DNA of 64,000 nt from Spinactinospora alkalitolerans. GTDB taxonomy: Bacteria > Actinomycetota > Actinomycetes > Streptosporangiales > Streptosporangiaceae. Made by a program: the position numbers and the translations under genes. Every line of letters begins with the position of its first letter. Positions within the stretch are counted from its first letter, which is position 1. The stretch is from contig NZ_JACCCC010000001.1 in assembly GCF_013408795.1 (NCBI RefSeq), forward strand, positions 5,828,001 to 5,892,000, read 5' to 3'. Of this stretch, positions 26,392-36,500 are shown one piece after another. Under the pieces are notes generated by a model. That model made no database searches and was not told the DNA's origin. It was given only the letters and a program-made list of their open reading frames with translations.

Positions 26392-26553
26392 TCAGGTGCC
26401 GGCGGCCATTTCGACGCGCAGTTCCCGCAGGGTCTGCTTGAGGATCCGGGAGACCTGCATCTGGGAGACGCCGATGACGGCGGCGATCTCCGACTGGGTC
26501 TTGTTGCCGAAGAAGCGCAGGAGCAGGATGCGGCGCCGGCGCGGCGGCGGGAC
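26392..26553 (-). pseudogene. C-terminal remnant of a SigB/SigF-type sigma factor (region 4)
   Basis: Minus-strand reading of 53 codons ending at a TGA (26394-26392): RRRRILLLRFFGNKTQSEIA, then AAVIGVSQMQVSRILKQTLREL and VEMAAGT. This is the complete sigma region 4.2 helix-turn-helix of stress-type sigma factors (compare LPER-RRILLLRFFG-TQSQIA). The frame stays open upstream to the phosphatase gene, but the residues there are low-complexity Arg/Pro/Gly and regions 2 and 3 are missing. The head of the gene has been lost. Its neighbour is an RsbU-like phosphatase, the usual partner class for such sigma factors. Confidence 0.7.
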
Positions 26554-26672
26554 TCCGAACGCCGCCCGCCCGGGCCGACCGGTCGTTCCTCCCCGCGCTC
26601 GCGCGGTCGGTTCCGGCCGATGCGTGGTAACGGCGGGAACGCGGGTAGCTGGGCCGCCAAGGAGGTGAACGC

Positions 26673-27995
26673 ATGGCTCACGACACCGAGGGAGCCGGGA
26701 ACGGGGCGGTCTCGGCGTTGGAGGGACCGCTGTCGCGGTTGACGCTCATGGCCGAGGTGAGCACGGCGCTGGGCAGCAGCCTGGACGGCGATGACGTGCT
26801 GCGGCGGCTGACCCGGCTGCTGGTGCCGCAACTGGCCGACTGGTGTACGGCGAGCCTGCTCGGAGACCGACTGCGCCGGGTGGCGCTGGTGCACCGCGAT
26901 CCCGGCGCGGTGCCGCCCGACACCGAAGGCGTGCTGCCGCCCCCCGATCCGCTGTCGGAGAGCCCGGTGGAGCGCGTGCTGGCCGGGGAGGGCCCGCTGC
27001 TGGTCACGGAGTTCCCCGAAGCCGCCACCCCGCTGAGCCGCGCGCACAAGGAGCTGACCGACGCGCTGGGCGCCCACACCGAGATCCTGATCCCGCTGCG
27101 CGCGCGGCGGCGGATCCTGGGCTCGCTGAGCCTGGTGCGCACCGACCCGGAACGCCCGCTGACCGAAGCCGACTTCGCGCTGGTCGAGGACCTGGCACAC
27201 CGGGCCGCACTGGCCCTGGACAACGCTCGCCTCTACGCCGCCCAGCGCGACACCGCCCATGACTTCCAGCGCGCGCTGCTGCCCGAGCTGCCCGACATCG
27301 GCCGCCTGCGACTGGCTGCCCGCTACACCCCCGCCCAGGCCGGCGCCGAGGTGGGCGGCGACTGGTACGACGCGCTCGTGCTGCCCGACGGCGCCACCGC
27401 GCTGACCGTCGGCGACGTCAGCGGCCACGACCTGGCCGCCGCGGTGCAGATGTCGAAGCTGCAGAGCATGCTGCGGACGCTGGTCTGGGACCACCGGGAA
27501 CCGCCCAGCGCGATCATGCGGCGCCTCGACAGCCTGCTGCAGTACCTGCCGTCCATCCCGCAGACGGCCACCGTCGTCTACGGGCGCGTCGAGGGCGGGG
27601 CCGGCGGGCCCTGGCAGTGGCACTGGGCCAACGCCGGCCACCTCCCTCCGCTGCTCGTCACCGACGAGGGCGTGACGCGCTACCTCGACGCCGGGCACGG
27701 CGTGCTGCTCGGGGTCGACGACACCCTGGCCCGCCTCGATGCCAGGACGGACCTGCCGCCGTGCTCCACGCTGCTGCTCTACACCGACGGCCTGGTCGAG
27801 CGCCGCGGCGAGTTCATCGAGCGGGGCATGGTCCGGCTGCGCCAGCAGGCCGCCCTCCTCGCCCGCGAATCCGTCGACGCCTTCTGCGACGGCCTGCTGG
27901 AGAGCATGGTCGACACTCCCGAGGACGACGTCGTCCTGCTCGCCCTGCGCATCCCCGAGGCCGCCGCCCCCGCTGCGCAGGGCGGTACAGGTTGA
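26673..27995 (+). CDS. GAF-domain PP2C serine phosphatase (RsbU/SpoIIE type)
   Basis: 440-residue regulatory phosphatase. An N-terminal GAF sensor domain (about 15-185: LTLMAEVSTALGSSLDGDDVL ... LALDNARLYAAQRD) is followed by a SpoIIE/PP2C domain with the metal-binding motifs AEVGGDWYDALVLPDG, VGDVSGHDLAAA and LYTDGLVERRGE, and a late EDDVVLLAL. Such enzymes dephosphorylate anti-sigma antagonists in partner-switching cascades. ATG at 26673 follows AAGGAGGTG. No kinase or antagonist is adjacent, only the sigma-factor tail on the other strand. Confidence 0.88.
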   Translation: MAHDTEGAGNGAVSALEGPLSRLTLMAEVSTALGSSLDGDDVLRRLTRLLVPQLADWCTASLLGDRLRRVALVHRDPGAVPPDTEGVLPPPDPLSESPVERVLAGEGPLLVTEFPEAATPLSRAHKELTDALGAHTEILIPLRARRRILGSLSLVRTDPERPLTEADFALVEDLAHRAALALDNARLYAAQRDTAHDFQRALLPELPDIGRLRLAARYTPAQAGAEVGGDWYDALVLPDGATALTVGDVSGHDLAAAVQMSKLQSMLRTLVWDHREPPSAIMRRLDSLLQYLPSIPQTATVVYGRVEGGAGGPWQWHWANAGHLPPLLVTDEGVTRYLDAGHGVLLGVDDTLARLDARTDLPPCSTLLLYTDGLVERRGEFIERGMVRLRQQAALLARESVDAFCDGLLESMVDTPEDDVVLLALRIPEAAAPAAQGGTG

Positions 27996-28233
27996 GCCGG
28001 AAGCGCCGACCGGTCAGGGCGAGGCCGGCCAGGACCGGCAGCACTCCCGCGACGATGACGGGCGTCCGCCCTCGGCCGGCCTTGCCGGCCCGCACCAGGG
28101 CGACGAGGCCGACCGCCCCGAGGATGACGCCGACGAACAGCGCGCCGATCAGGCTGAAGATCAGTGGGAGGCCAGATTCCGGGGCATCGGCGAACTCCGG
28201 CGCGCAGTCGGTGTCCGAACGCTGTAGACCCAA
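27814..28233 (-). CDS. Possible small membrane protein, 3' part running into the phosphatase gene
   Basis: Weak candidate. The first 80 residues read like a real two-helix membrane protein: ESGLPLIFSLIGALFVGVIL followed by a basic loop and TPVIVAGVLPVLAGLAL. After about residue 83, where the frame enters the opposite strand of the phosphatase gene, it turns into an Arg/Gly-rich shadow. Only about 28000-28233 may be genuine, as a truncated remnant. The start would be TTG. No family recognised. Confidence 0.35.
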   Translation of the reverse strand: MGLQRSDTDCAPEFADAPESGLPLIFSLIGALFVGVILGAVGLVALVRAGKAGRGRTPVIVAGVLPVLAGLALTGRRFRLNLYRPAQRGRRPRGCAGRAGRRRPRECRPCSPAGRRRRRRRIRGRGGRPAGAAGPCPAR

Positions 28234-28333
28234 GGGGCCGCCCGTCCGCCCCCCAGTCCATCGTTCCGCTGCCCAATGCCGGTCGGCCCACCCGGGGCGA
28301 CGGCTGGAGGGATGGCGAAGAGGAGGCGGGGAG

Positions 28334-29539
28334 TCAGGGAGTGTGGGCGAGGCGGGCGGCGCCCGCGGCGGCGGCGAGCACCCCGCAGGCGAACCACAGC
28401 GCCCCGGACGCTCCCAGGGAGGCGGCCACCACTCCGGCTCCGGCGGGGAGGGCGACCTGGCCGATGCGGTTGGCCCACAGCCGCAGCGCGAGCGCGGTGC
28501 TGCGCGCGTCGCCGGGCACCGCGCGCACCACGATGGTCATGGTCAGCGGCTGGCCGATGCCCAGCAGGAACCCGCCGACGGCCAGCGCCGCGGCCATGAT
28601 CCAGGGGTCGCCGTTGGCGGGCAGGGTCACCGCGCCCAGCGCCCCCGCGGCACCCAGGGCGCTGGCCATGACCAGCGCGCGCCGGGACCAGCGGGCCAGC
28701 AGCCACGGGAGCAGCAGACGCGACAGCAGGGAGAAGCCCGCCCGCACGCCCAGCAGCACCCCGGCCACCGACGGAGCGATCCCACGCTGTTCGGCGATCA
28801 GCGGGAGGTATGCGGTGAGCAGGTCGACCGAGACCAGCAGCGCCAGGCTGACGAACAGCCCCGCGCCGACCCCTGGGCGCCGCAGCAGGGCGGTCACCGG
28901 CATCGGGGCCGCCGCCTTGGACCGCCGGGGTGTTCCTCGTGGCGGTGCGGGGCTGCTGCGTGCCAGCCCCGCGACCCCGGTGAGGCCCAACACGGCGATC
29001 ACCGAGGCGATGACCAGCGCCTCGACGGTCGGCCCTTCCAGGGCGGCGCCGCTGGCCTCCCCCAGGACCAGGCCGGCGATGAGCGGCCCCGCCATCTGCC
29101 CCGACGACACCGCCGCGGTGAACCAGCCGAAGTTGCGGTCCAGGTCCTGCTCGGCGGAGCGACGGGCGATGAGCCCTTGACCGGAGATCATGAAGACGAT
29201 GTGGCCGAACCCCAGCACGGTCCCCGCCACGCCCACGAGCGTCAGGGACGGGGCCGCCGCCATGAGCAGGGGCGCGGCGGCGAGCAGGACGGTGCCCGTC
29301 AGCGTGATCCAGGCCATGCGGGTGACGCGGTCGGTCAACCGCCCCAGCGGGACCGCGACCACGAGGGAGAGCAGAGCGTAGGCCGAGGTGATGAGCCCGA
29401 TCGCCAACGCGTCGCCGCCCAGCGAAATCGCCCGGTAGGAGAGGAGGGGGCGGGCGAGGTTGAGCGAGGTCTGCGTGCAGACGGCGCAGGCCATGAGCCA
29501 CCACAGCCAGCGTGTTCTTCCGGCGTCAGTCACGGTCAT
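28334..29539 (-). CDS. MFS transporter
   Basis: 401-residue 12-helix major facilitator protein. The loop between helices 2 and 3 reads VPLGRLTDRVTR, a degenerate form of the G-x-L-x-D-R motif. A long cytoplasmic loop (PAPPRGTPRRSKAAAP) separates the two halves. Substrate unknown; it is monocistronic, with no enzyme genes on its strand nearby. Sugar or drug efflux are both possible. Confidence 0.8.
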   Translation of the reverse strand: MTVTDAGRTRWLWWLMACAVCTQTSLNLARPLLSYRAISLGGDALAIGLITSAYALLSLVVAVPLGRLTDRVTRMAWITLTGTVLLAAAPLLMAAAPSLTLVGVAGTVLGFGHIVFMISGQGLIARRSAEQDLDRNFGWFTAAVSSGQMAGPLIAGLVLGEASGAALEGPTVEALVIASVIAVLGLTGVAGLARSSPAPPRGTPRRSKAAAPMPVTALLRRPGVGAGLFVSLALLVSVDLLTAYLPLIAEQRGIAPSVAGVLLGVRAGFSLLSRLLLPWLLARWSRRALVMASALGAAGALGAVTLPANGDPWIMAAALAVGGFLLGIGQPLTMTIVVRAVPGDARSTALALRLWANRIGQVALPAGAGVVAASLGASGALWFACGVLAAAAGAARLAHTP

Positions 29540-29801
29540 GGTCGCAGCAACGTCGGACCGCTCTCATCCGGTCATCGGACAACATCATCGCGCCTCGCTC
29601 CTCCACCGCAGTAAACACCCCCGGTTCACCGGCTCCTCGGCCGGGGTCGCTGCCCCCTCGCCGCGCTCTCAGCCGAGAAGGCAGGGCGCTCAGATCATCA
29701 GGGCCACAGCGGTGATCGGTAAAGCTGCCTGTGGACCGCGTAGCAGCCGCGGCCGATGAGCTCGGTGCCACCGCTCGGGCAAGACGCGGCCGGAAGGTCT
29801 G

Positions 29802-30493
29802 GTGCGAAACCGGCGCGCCCTGAGGCCCCGCGGCGCGACGCTGTCCGAAACCGGCCAGCCGTTCCTGCTGACCGGTGAGGCCGGAACCGAGCTCATCGCC
29901 GAGTACTACGCCGACCAGCTCGCCTTCTCCGTCAACGCCGCGCGGGAGGACGGCCCGTCCGGCCGCCCGGAGGACTTCGCCACCGGTCTCGTCCCGGATC
30001 CGCCGCTGCACATCCGGACCTCGGAGGGAACGGCCGCCTTCGACGGCGGAGCGGTGCATCTGATGTGGTCCGAGGACGCGAGCTCCCGCAAGAGGAAGGA
30101 GCAGCGGCGCGAATTCGGGCTCGCCGGCATCCGGCAGGTCGACTGGGTCCCCTCCAGCGAGTGGAGCAACGGCTACCTGCGGGTCGTGCCCGGGAGTCCG
30201 ACGCCGACCCCGCGACCAAACCGAGCAGGGACCTGCGCTGCCTGCTGACCGACGGGAGCACGGAGGAGGCCCGGGCGCTGCTGATGGCGGCGACCGTGAC
30301 GGCCCACCTCTGGGCCGGAAGCACCCGCGAGGCCGCGTCACCGATCGCCGCCGACGCCCCGCCCAAGGCCGTCGCCGACTCGCCCCGGACCGTCTACGAC
30401 CGCATCCGCGAGCTCGGGCGGCTGCACGAGGAGGGTCTGCTGACCGACGAGGAGTTCACGACCAAGAAGGCCGAGCTCCTCGACCGGTTGTGA
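29802..30493 (+). pseudogene. DUF4429 + SHOCT protein split by a frameshift
   Basis: Two overlapping frames together make one protein. The first (GTG 29802, stop 30248) contains GTAAFDGGAVHLMW, EFGLAGIRQVDWVPSSEW and SNGYLRVVP, the DUF4429 strand pattern. The second frame continues with ESDADPATKPSRDLRCLLT and ends at 30493 in a SHOCT-type tail, RIRELGRLHEEGLLTDEEFTTKKAELL. Restoring one C in the run near 30188-30190 joins them (VVPRESDADP). As with the second VOC gene, the lesion is in a homopolymer. These proteins are often tied to membrane or oligomer assembly; no role is established. Confidence 0.65.
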
Positions 30494-30552
30494 TCGGCCG
30501 GGGCCAGCGCGGCGGGCCCGGCTCCGGAAGAGCTGCGTCCATCCCGCGTGCG

Positions 30553-31764
30553 TCACCGCGGGGCCAGGTGCAGCGCCTCGGGGGAGCGGTGGATCAGCGT
30601 GGGCCGCATGGTGACGGGCCGGTCCGGTGCCAGGCGCAGTCCGGGCAGCCGGCGGACCAGCGTCTCCAGCGTGATCCGCAGTTGCGCGCGGGCGAGCTGC
30701 GACCCCGGGCACGCGTGCGCCCCGTGCCCGAAGGCCATGTGCCGCTGCGGCCCCCGGGTGATGTCGAAGACGTCCGGCCGGCCGTGGCGGGCCGCGTCCC
30801 GGTTGGCGGAGCCGAACGCGACGAAGACGACGGCGCCGGCCGGGAGGTCGGTCCCGGCGAGCGCGACCGGACGCGTGGTGGTCCGGCGGAAGCCCTGGAT
30901 GGGGGCGTCGTAGCGGGCGGCCTCCTCGATCGCGTCGGGGATGAGCCCGGGGCGCTCGCACAGCAGCTCCCACTGCGCCCGGTCCTCCAGCAGGTGCAGT
31001 ACAGCGGTGCCGATCAGCGCCGTCGTGCTCATGTGCCCGGCGAGCAGCAGGTTCATCAGGGTCGACACCACCTCGCCCCGCTGCTGCGGCGTCGGCTCCC
31101 CCGTTCCCGGAACGAGCGCGCGGACCATCTCGCTGCACAGGTCGTCGCGCGGCTCCGCGCGGCGCCGGCGCACGTAGCCGTCCAGCAGGCGCTGCAGGGC
31201 CGCGTGGTCGCGGGCGGCGCCGACCCGCTCCTCCGCTTCGAGCGGCCGGAACAGCATCTCCACGGAGCGGTAATTGGTGCGGACCGCTGTGGACACGTCG
31301 GCCGGGTCGAGGCCGATGATCCGTCCGAGGACCTCGCCCGGCAGCCGCTCGGCGTACCGGCTCATCAGCTCGACCTCGCCGTCGGGGCCGAACCCGTCGA
31401 CGAGGGCCGCGGCGCGTTCGGCGATGAAGGGGGTGACCGCGGCGACCCGCGCGGAGGACAGGCCGCGGGTGTGCGGCTCACGGTAGCGCCGGTGCTGCTC
31501 ACCGTCGGAGCCGAGCACGGTGGATCCCCCGCTGACGCCCCGGGAGAGCTCGGCGATCATGTCCGGGGTGGGCGGGAAGTCCGGCCGGAGCACGTTCGTC
31601 GAGGAGAAGTCCTCCGGTCGCTGCAGCACCTCGCGGACGTCGTCGTGCCGGGCGACCAGCCAGGCGTCGAGTTCGGGAACGAAGGTGAGCCCCGGGGTCC
31701 GGCGGGCCCGCGCATAGAGGGGGTAGGGGTCGCGCTGCAGCGCTTCAAGGGCGGCGATGTCCAC
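30553..31764 (-). CDS. Cytochrome P450
   Basis: Soluble bacterial P450 of 403 residues. Heme-binding loop FGHGAHACPG with the axial Cys, the I-helix LLLAGHMSTTALI (Ala-Gly-x-x-Thr/Ser type), EEAARYDAPIQGFRR (ExxR helix present as EEAAR) and DFSSTNVLRPDF. I start it at GTG 31764, which has GGAGG eight bases upstream and gives the usual N-terminus (MDIAALEALQRDPYPLYARAR); the same frame stays open 264 bases further but encodes an unrelated membrane segment. No ferredoxin or reductase gene is adjacent, and no biosynthetic partner is obvious, so substrate is unknown. Confidence 0.9.
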   Translation of the reverse strand: MDIAALEALQRDPYPLYARARRTPGLTFVPELDAWLVARHDDVREVLQRPEDFSSTNVLRPDFPPTPDMIAELSRGVSGGSTVLGSDGEQHRRYREPHTRGLSSARVAAVTPFIAERAAALVDGFGPDGEVELMSRYAERLPGEVLGRIIGLDPADVSTAVRTNYRSVEMLFRPLEAEERVGAARDHAALQRLLDGYVRRRRAEPRDDLCSEMVRALVPGTGEPTPQQRGEVVSTLMNLLLAGHMSTTALIGTAVLHLLEDRAQWELLCERPGLIPDAIEEAARYDAPIQGFRRTTTRPVALAGTDLPAGAVVFVAFGSANRDAARHGRPDVFDITRGPQRHMAFGHGAHACPGSQLARAQLRITLETLVRRLPGLRLAPDRPVTMRPTLIHRSPEALHLAPR

Positions 31765-31827
31765 GGTCTCTGCCTCCGAGCGGACGGCGGGTGAGGGCGG
31801 GGCGCTGTCGGGAACCGGCCCCTGCCG

Positions 31828-31959
31828 ATGATGGCCGAGAGTCCGTTCCCCGACAAGGACGACGGCGAGGACCAGCCAGAAGTGGCCGGGGTTGTGGTGC
31901 AGCTCCAGGTCGAGCCGGGGGCGGGCGAGCAGCAGCCAGAGCCCGGCCAGCGGGACCGC
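31828..31959 (-). pseudogene. Remnant of a membrane protein in frame with the P450
   Basis: In the P450 frame, upstream of its start, about 44 codons read PLAGLWLLLARPRLDLELHH and NPGHFWLVLAVVLVGERTL. This looks like the beginning of an actinobacterial membrane protein (the H-x-x-HFWLVL pattern is typical of cyclase/sensor N-termini) cut off by the P450 gene. Probably a fusion scar left by a deletion. Confidence 0.4.
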
Positions 31960-32113
31960 GGGGCTCCGTACGCGCGTCGGGCCCCGGCGGTGCCGGGGCC
32001 CGGCGGCGCGGCCGCGCCGCCCGCTCACCCGCCGGAGCGGCGGCGGAGGCTAGATCGCTGATGGGAGGGCCGGGATTGTCTTCAGACCCCGCTTGGCCTT
32101 CGCGGACCTGGTG

Positions 32114-32149
32114 AGGCTGCCGTCAGCGCGCCGGCGCTGACGGCAGCCT
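32114..32149 (-). terminator. Perfect hairpin after the acidic small gene
   Basis: 16-bp perfect stem (32114-32129/32134-32149), loop GCCG, 60 bases after the acidic gene's stop. It ends the galE-side minus-strand unit. Confidence 0.75.
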
Positions 32150-32209
32150 TCCCAGGCCACCAGGGTGAACGAAAGGACTGCGGCCACAGCTTCCAACCCC
32201 GTCAACGAT

Positions 32210-32404
32210 CTAGTGGAACAGGGAGTCGTGGTCCTCGTCGTCCTCGTCGTCACCCCAGCGGGGGACCGGGCCGACTCCGAACGTGCCGTCGTCGTCATCG
32301 TGGTGCTCCGCGCCCTCGTCGTAGTGGTCCTGCTCCGACATCCGCTCCTCGGGGTCGCCCCTGAGCAGCCGGTCCAGCCAGGACGAGGCGTCTGTCCAGC
32401 GCAA
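32210..32404 (-). CDS. Very acidic small protein downstream of galE
   Basis: 64-residue product from TTG at 32404, preceded by AAGGAG with six-base spacing, 35 bases after the galE stop. The N-terminus is amphipathic (MRWTDASSWLDRLLRGDPEER); the rest is dominated by Asp, Glu and His, for example DHYDEGAEHHDDDDG, a central FGVGPVPRWG, and DDEDDEDHDSLFH at the end. More than a third of the residues are acidic and five are His, so metal or cation binding is conceivable. No signal peptide or recognised family. Confidence 0.6.
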   Translation of the reverse strand: MRWTDASSWLDRLLRGDPEERMSEQDHYDEGAEHHDDDDGTFGVGPVPRWGDDEDDEDHDSLFH

Positions 32405-32439
32405 GACGCGCTCCTTTTCACGTTGGGGGATGCCGTCGG

Positions 32440-33453
32440 CTAGCCGCGATAGCCGCCGGGGTTGGCCGACTGCCACCGCCAGGCGTCGGCGCAGGCGTCG
32501 GCGACCGTCCTGGCCGCCTTCCAGTCCAGGTCCCGGTTTGCCGCGGCCGGGTCGGCGTAGCAGGTGGCGATGTCCCCCGGACGCCGGGCGGCGACCTCGT
32601 GGGGGACCTCCCGGCCGGACGCCCGCTCGAAGGCCCTGACGGCTTCGAGGACCGAGGTGCCCTGGCCCGTGCCGAGGTTGTAGACGCGCAGGCCGGAGCG
32701 GTCGTCGATGCGGTCGATGGCGGCCGAGTGCCCGAGGGCGAGGTCGACGACGTGCAGGTAGTCGCGGACCCCGGTGCCGTCCGGGGTGTCGTAGTCGTCC
32801 CCGAAGACCCGCAGCTTCGGCAGTCTGCCCGCCGCGACCTTGGAGATGTAGGGGAACAGGTTGTTCGGGACGTCGTCGGGGTCCTCGCCGATGAGCCCGC
32901 TGGCGTGCGCGCCGATGGGGTTGAAGTAGCGCAGCAGCGTGATCCGCCACTCCGGGTCGGCCTCGGCGAGGTCGGTGAGGACGCGCTCCCCGAACAGCTT
33001 GGTCGCGCCGTAGGGGTTGGTGACGCTGAGCGGCATCTCCTCGGTGATGGGGACCGCCGCAGGGTCCCCGTAGACGGTCGCCGAGGAGCTGAACACCAGG
33101 CGCCGCACGCCGCGCGCGTCCATCACCTCGCACAGCGTCAGGAGCGCGTCGAGGTTGTTGCGGTAGTAGCGCAGCGGCTGCGCGGTGGACTCGCCCACCG
33201 CCTTCAGCCCGGCGAAGTGCACCACCGCGTCGATCCGGTGCTCGGCGAAGACCCCGTCGAGGAACGCCGGATCGGCGCAGTCCCCCTTGTGGAAGGCGAT
33301 CGCGCGGCCGGTGATCCGCTCGACCCGCCGCACGGCCTCCGGGTGGCTGTTGACCAGGTTGTCGACGACGACGACCTCGTGCCCCCGGCCGATCAGCTCG
33401 ACCGCCGTGTGACTACCGATGTAACCGGCACCGCCGGTCAGCAGGATTCTCAT
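32440..33453 (-). CDS. galE: UDP-glucose 4-epimerase
   Basis: 337-residue extended SDR enzyme interconverting UDP-glucose and UDP-galactose with bound NAD. N-terminal LLTGGAGYIGSHTAVELIGRG, the adjoining VVVDNLVNS, catalytic SSSATVYG and YGATK, and YNLGTGQGTSVLEAV. Length is normal for GalE. It lies just downstream of a large cell-wall-type glycosyltransferase on the same strand and probably supplies UDP-galactose for the glycopolymer. Confidence 0.92.
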   Translation of the reverse strand: MRILLTGGAGYIGSHTAVELIGRGHEVVVVDNLVNSHPEAVRRVERITGRAIAFHKGDCADPAFLDGVFAEHRIDAVVHFAGLKAVGESTAQPLRYYRNNLDALLTLCEVMDARGVRRLVFSSSATVYGDPAAVPITEEMPLSVTNPYGATKLFGERVLTDLAEADPEWRITLLRYFNPIGAHASGLIGEDPDDVPNNLFPYISKVAAGRLPKLRVFGDDYDTPDGTGVRDYLHVVDLALGHSAAIDRIDDRSGLRVYNLGTGQGTSVLEAVRAFERASGREVPHEVAARRPGDIATCYADPAAANRDLDWKAARTVADACADAWRWQSANPGGYRG

Positions 33454-33478
33454 GGTTCACCGCCTGGGGGATGTGAGG

Positions 33479-33504
33479 GAGCCCTGCCGCCGGCAGCAGG
33501 GCTC
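33479..33504 (-). terminator. Hairpin after the large transferase gene
   Basis: 9-bp stem (33479-33487/33496-33504) in the 145-base gap between the transferase stop and galE. Confidence 0.5.
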
Positions 33505-33598
33505 TCGAACGGGGATCTCGATGCCGGGTCTTCCTGTGGGCCCGCCGGACGAACCGGGCTCTCGCCGGTGCACGGACCGCCTGGTGTGGAAGAGGTGG

Positions 33599-36500
33599 TC
33601 AGTGGAGTCCGGTGAAGAGCCGGTCGACGATCCGGGCGGCCGCCTTGCCGTCGTCCAGGGGGCAGAACCGGTTCACGAAGGCGTCGTAGCGCGCCTTGTG
33701 GCCGGCGTGGACCTCGTCGACGTCGCGGACCGCCTCGATCACCTGGTCGGAGGTCGTCAGCAGCGGCCCCGGCGCGGTCGCGTCGAAGTCGAAGTAGAAG
33801 CCGCGCAGGTTGTCCCGGTAGTCCTCGAGGTCGTAGGTGAAGAACAGCATCGGGCGACCGGTGTTGGCGAAGTCGAACATCAGCGACGAGTAGTCGGTGA
33901 TGAGCACGTCGGTGACCAGAAACAGTTCCTGGATCTCCGGATAGGTCGAGACGTCGTGGACGAAGTCGCGCCCGACCACCGGGACACGGTCGACGATGTT
34001 GGGGTGGCGGCGCACCATCAGCACGTGGTCGTCACCGAGGGTCTCGTACATGCGTTGAAGGTCCAGGTGCAGGTCCAGCTTGTACTTGCCCGGTGAGTAG
34101 AACTTGTCGTCCCGCCAGGTGGGCGCGTAGAGCACGACCTTCTTGCCCTCGGGCAGCCCGAGCCGCTCGCGCACCTCGCGGGTCAGCTTCTCGCGCTCGG
34201 GCGAGTGGAAGATGTCGTTGCGCGGGTAACCGGTCTCCAGGATCTCGCCCTCGAACCGGAACGCCCGCCGCAGGATCGGCGTCGCCCAGGGGCTCGGGGA
34301 GACGAGGTGGTTCCACTGGTTCACTTCGCGGACCAGCTTGTCGTGGTAGTCGCGGCTGGCGAACTGGACCCGCTCGATGTCGAACCCGATCCGCTTGAGC
34401 ATCGATCCGTGCCAGGTCTGCACCACGACCTGCTCGGGGCGGCGCTCGAACCACATCGGCAGGTGGGTGTTTGACACGATGTACCTGCTTCGGGCCAGCG
34501 CCTCGAAGTACTCCCGGCTCGAGTGGCGGGTCTCGGTCAGATCGTCGGGCAGCGCGACCTGGCCGTCCCTGGCCAGCCAGGAGGCCGGGTACCTCTTGCC
34601 CCGGCGACGCAGCTCCTCGTAGATCCCCCGCGGGCTGTCGGAGTACTGCTTCCCCGAGTAGCTGTCAAACAGGATCCCGTCGGTGACGGGCCGCTTCCGC
34701 AGCCGCGGGTAGGTCGTCTCGCGCAGCAACTGCTGGGCGTAGGGCCCCTGCTCCTCGGGGCGCAGCGCGGATCCGACGGTCAGCACCGGGACGTCGTGGC
34801 GGACGGCGTCGAAGGACACCGTACGGCCGTCGAGGTCGGCGGCGACGGGGAGCCGGGGCACCAGGTCGTGGTCGACCCGGGCGAAACCGTCGTCCCACTC
34901 GTTGGGCCCGGTGCTCCTGCGGATCAGGCACCGGTAGCCGCCGGCGCCGAGCGGCAGCCGCGCGCCGAAGGCCGGCATCGCCGTGGGACGGAACCGGACG
35001 CTGAACCGGGATCCGTCCAGCTCCAGCGGGAAGAGGTGCTCCTCGGTGCGTCCCCGGGCCTTGATGACGAACGACAGGCCCGTGGGGTCGTCGACGTGGT
35101 AGTCGCCGGCGATCCGCAGCTCGCCGCCGACCCACGTGACCTCGCTGATGGTCGGGCGGTCGATCCCCATGCGCAGGATGGCCCAGCCCGCGTTGTCGCG
35201 CTCGACGTTGATCTCGCGCCCGGAATCGCGGTACCGCCCTTCGGGGGCGGAGTCGGCGATGGAGAGCCGGGCTGCGGGCCCGCCCTCCGCGATGACGTGG
35301 GCCTCCCAGCGTTCGGAGGTGTCGGGTCCTCCGGCGATCGAACGGCGCTGCGCGAACCCGTCGGTCAGGGCGGACATCGGCACCTTGGCGGTGAAGGCGC
35401 CGTCGGACGAGCCCTCCAGGGGGACATCGAGCCGGACGTCTCCGGGAAGCCGGTTCAGCCGGACGACGGAGCCGGGACGGGCGGCCTCATGCCCGAGCAC
35501 CCCGGTCAGCACGAGGTCGTCGCCTTCGGTCCGGTGCCCCGTGAGCTGGGCTCGCAGGGGGTCGATGGTGAGGGAGAGGCCGTCGGAGCCGCGCCAGGAG
35601 GGCCGCACCCACACGTTCGGGGCGACCTCGTAGGCGGTGGGACGCTGGGGGGCTCCCGCGGTGGGCCGGGCCAGACGGTCCCGCCGGATGAGGGCGCGGT
35701 TGAACATCCACAGTTCGACGAACCACTCGCCGGCCCGCCATCGGCCGTCGCTTTTGAGTCGTGCGGGGTCGACGGTGATCTCGTAGCCGCTCCAGTCCTG
35801 GCGCGCGGTCGCGGCGTCCGGCGGCAGCCGGAACTCGTTGGCCCGGTGAATGGAGACGGGAACCCGCACGTGCGCCCCGGTCTCGGGGTTGACGACCCAT
35901 GCGCGCAGGTACTGCTGGATCCGCTTGTTCGGGCGGAGGAACCTGAGGCACGCGCGACCGGTGACGACCAGTCTGCCGTCGCGCCAGGCGATTCCCTCGG
36001 CCTTCTGCCGGATCTCCAGTTCCTTGTCGAGCCGGTAGACCTCGCGCGGGATCTTCAGTGCCGGATCGTCCTTGAACGGGTAGTCCGCGTAGAACCTCGC
36101 CCCGTGCCGGACCGCCTCGGCCTTCTTCTGCTCGACGCTCTTGTTGAAGGTGAGCATCTCGGCGAGCTGAGGCCCCAGTCGCTTACGGATCAGGTACCAC
36201 TTCAGTCGCTCGACCGCCGGCAGCTCCGGATACACCTTCGGGTCGACGGTGTCCAGGTAGGCGTTGCCGAGATCGAAGAAGCGCTGCAGGAAGACTTCAT
36301 CCGCTTGGTCCAGAACCTGCAGGAAGGTACGCAGGTCATTGCCGAGGGCCGCAACATCCCAGCGCCGTTTGTCCAACGGCGTCCCACGCTCAACGATGAA
36401 ATCACTCACCGCGGTGACCGCTCGAAAACGGTCCTCCAACGCCTTGACGCTCAGCCGGTCCTGGGTGATCGACTTGTCATCGCTGGGCCGCTCCCGCCAC

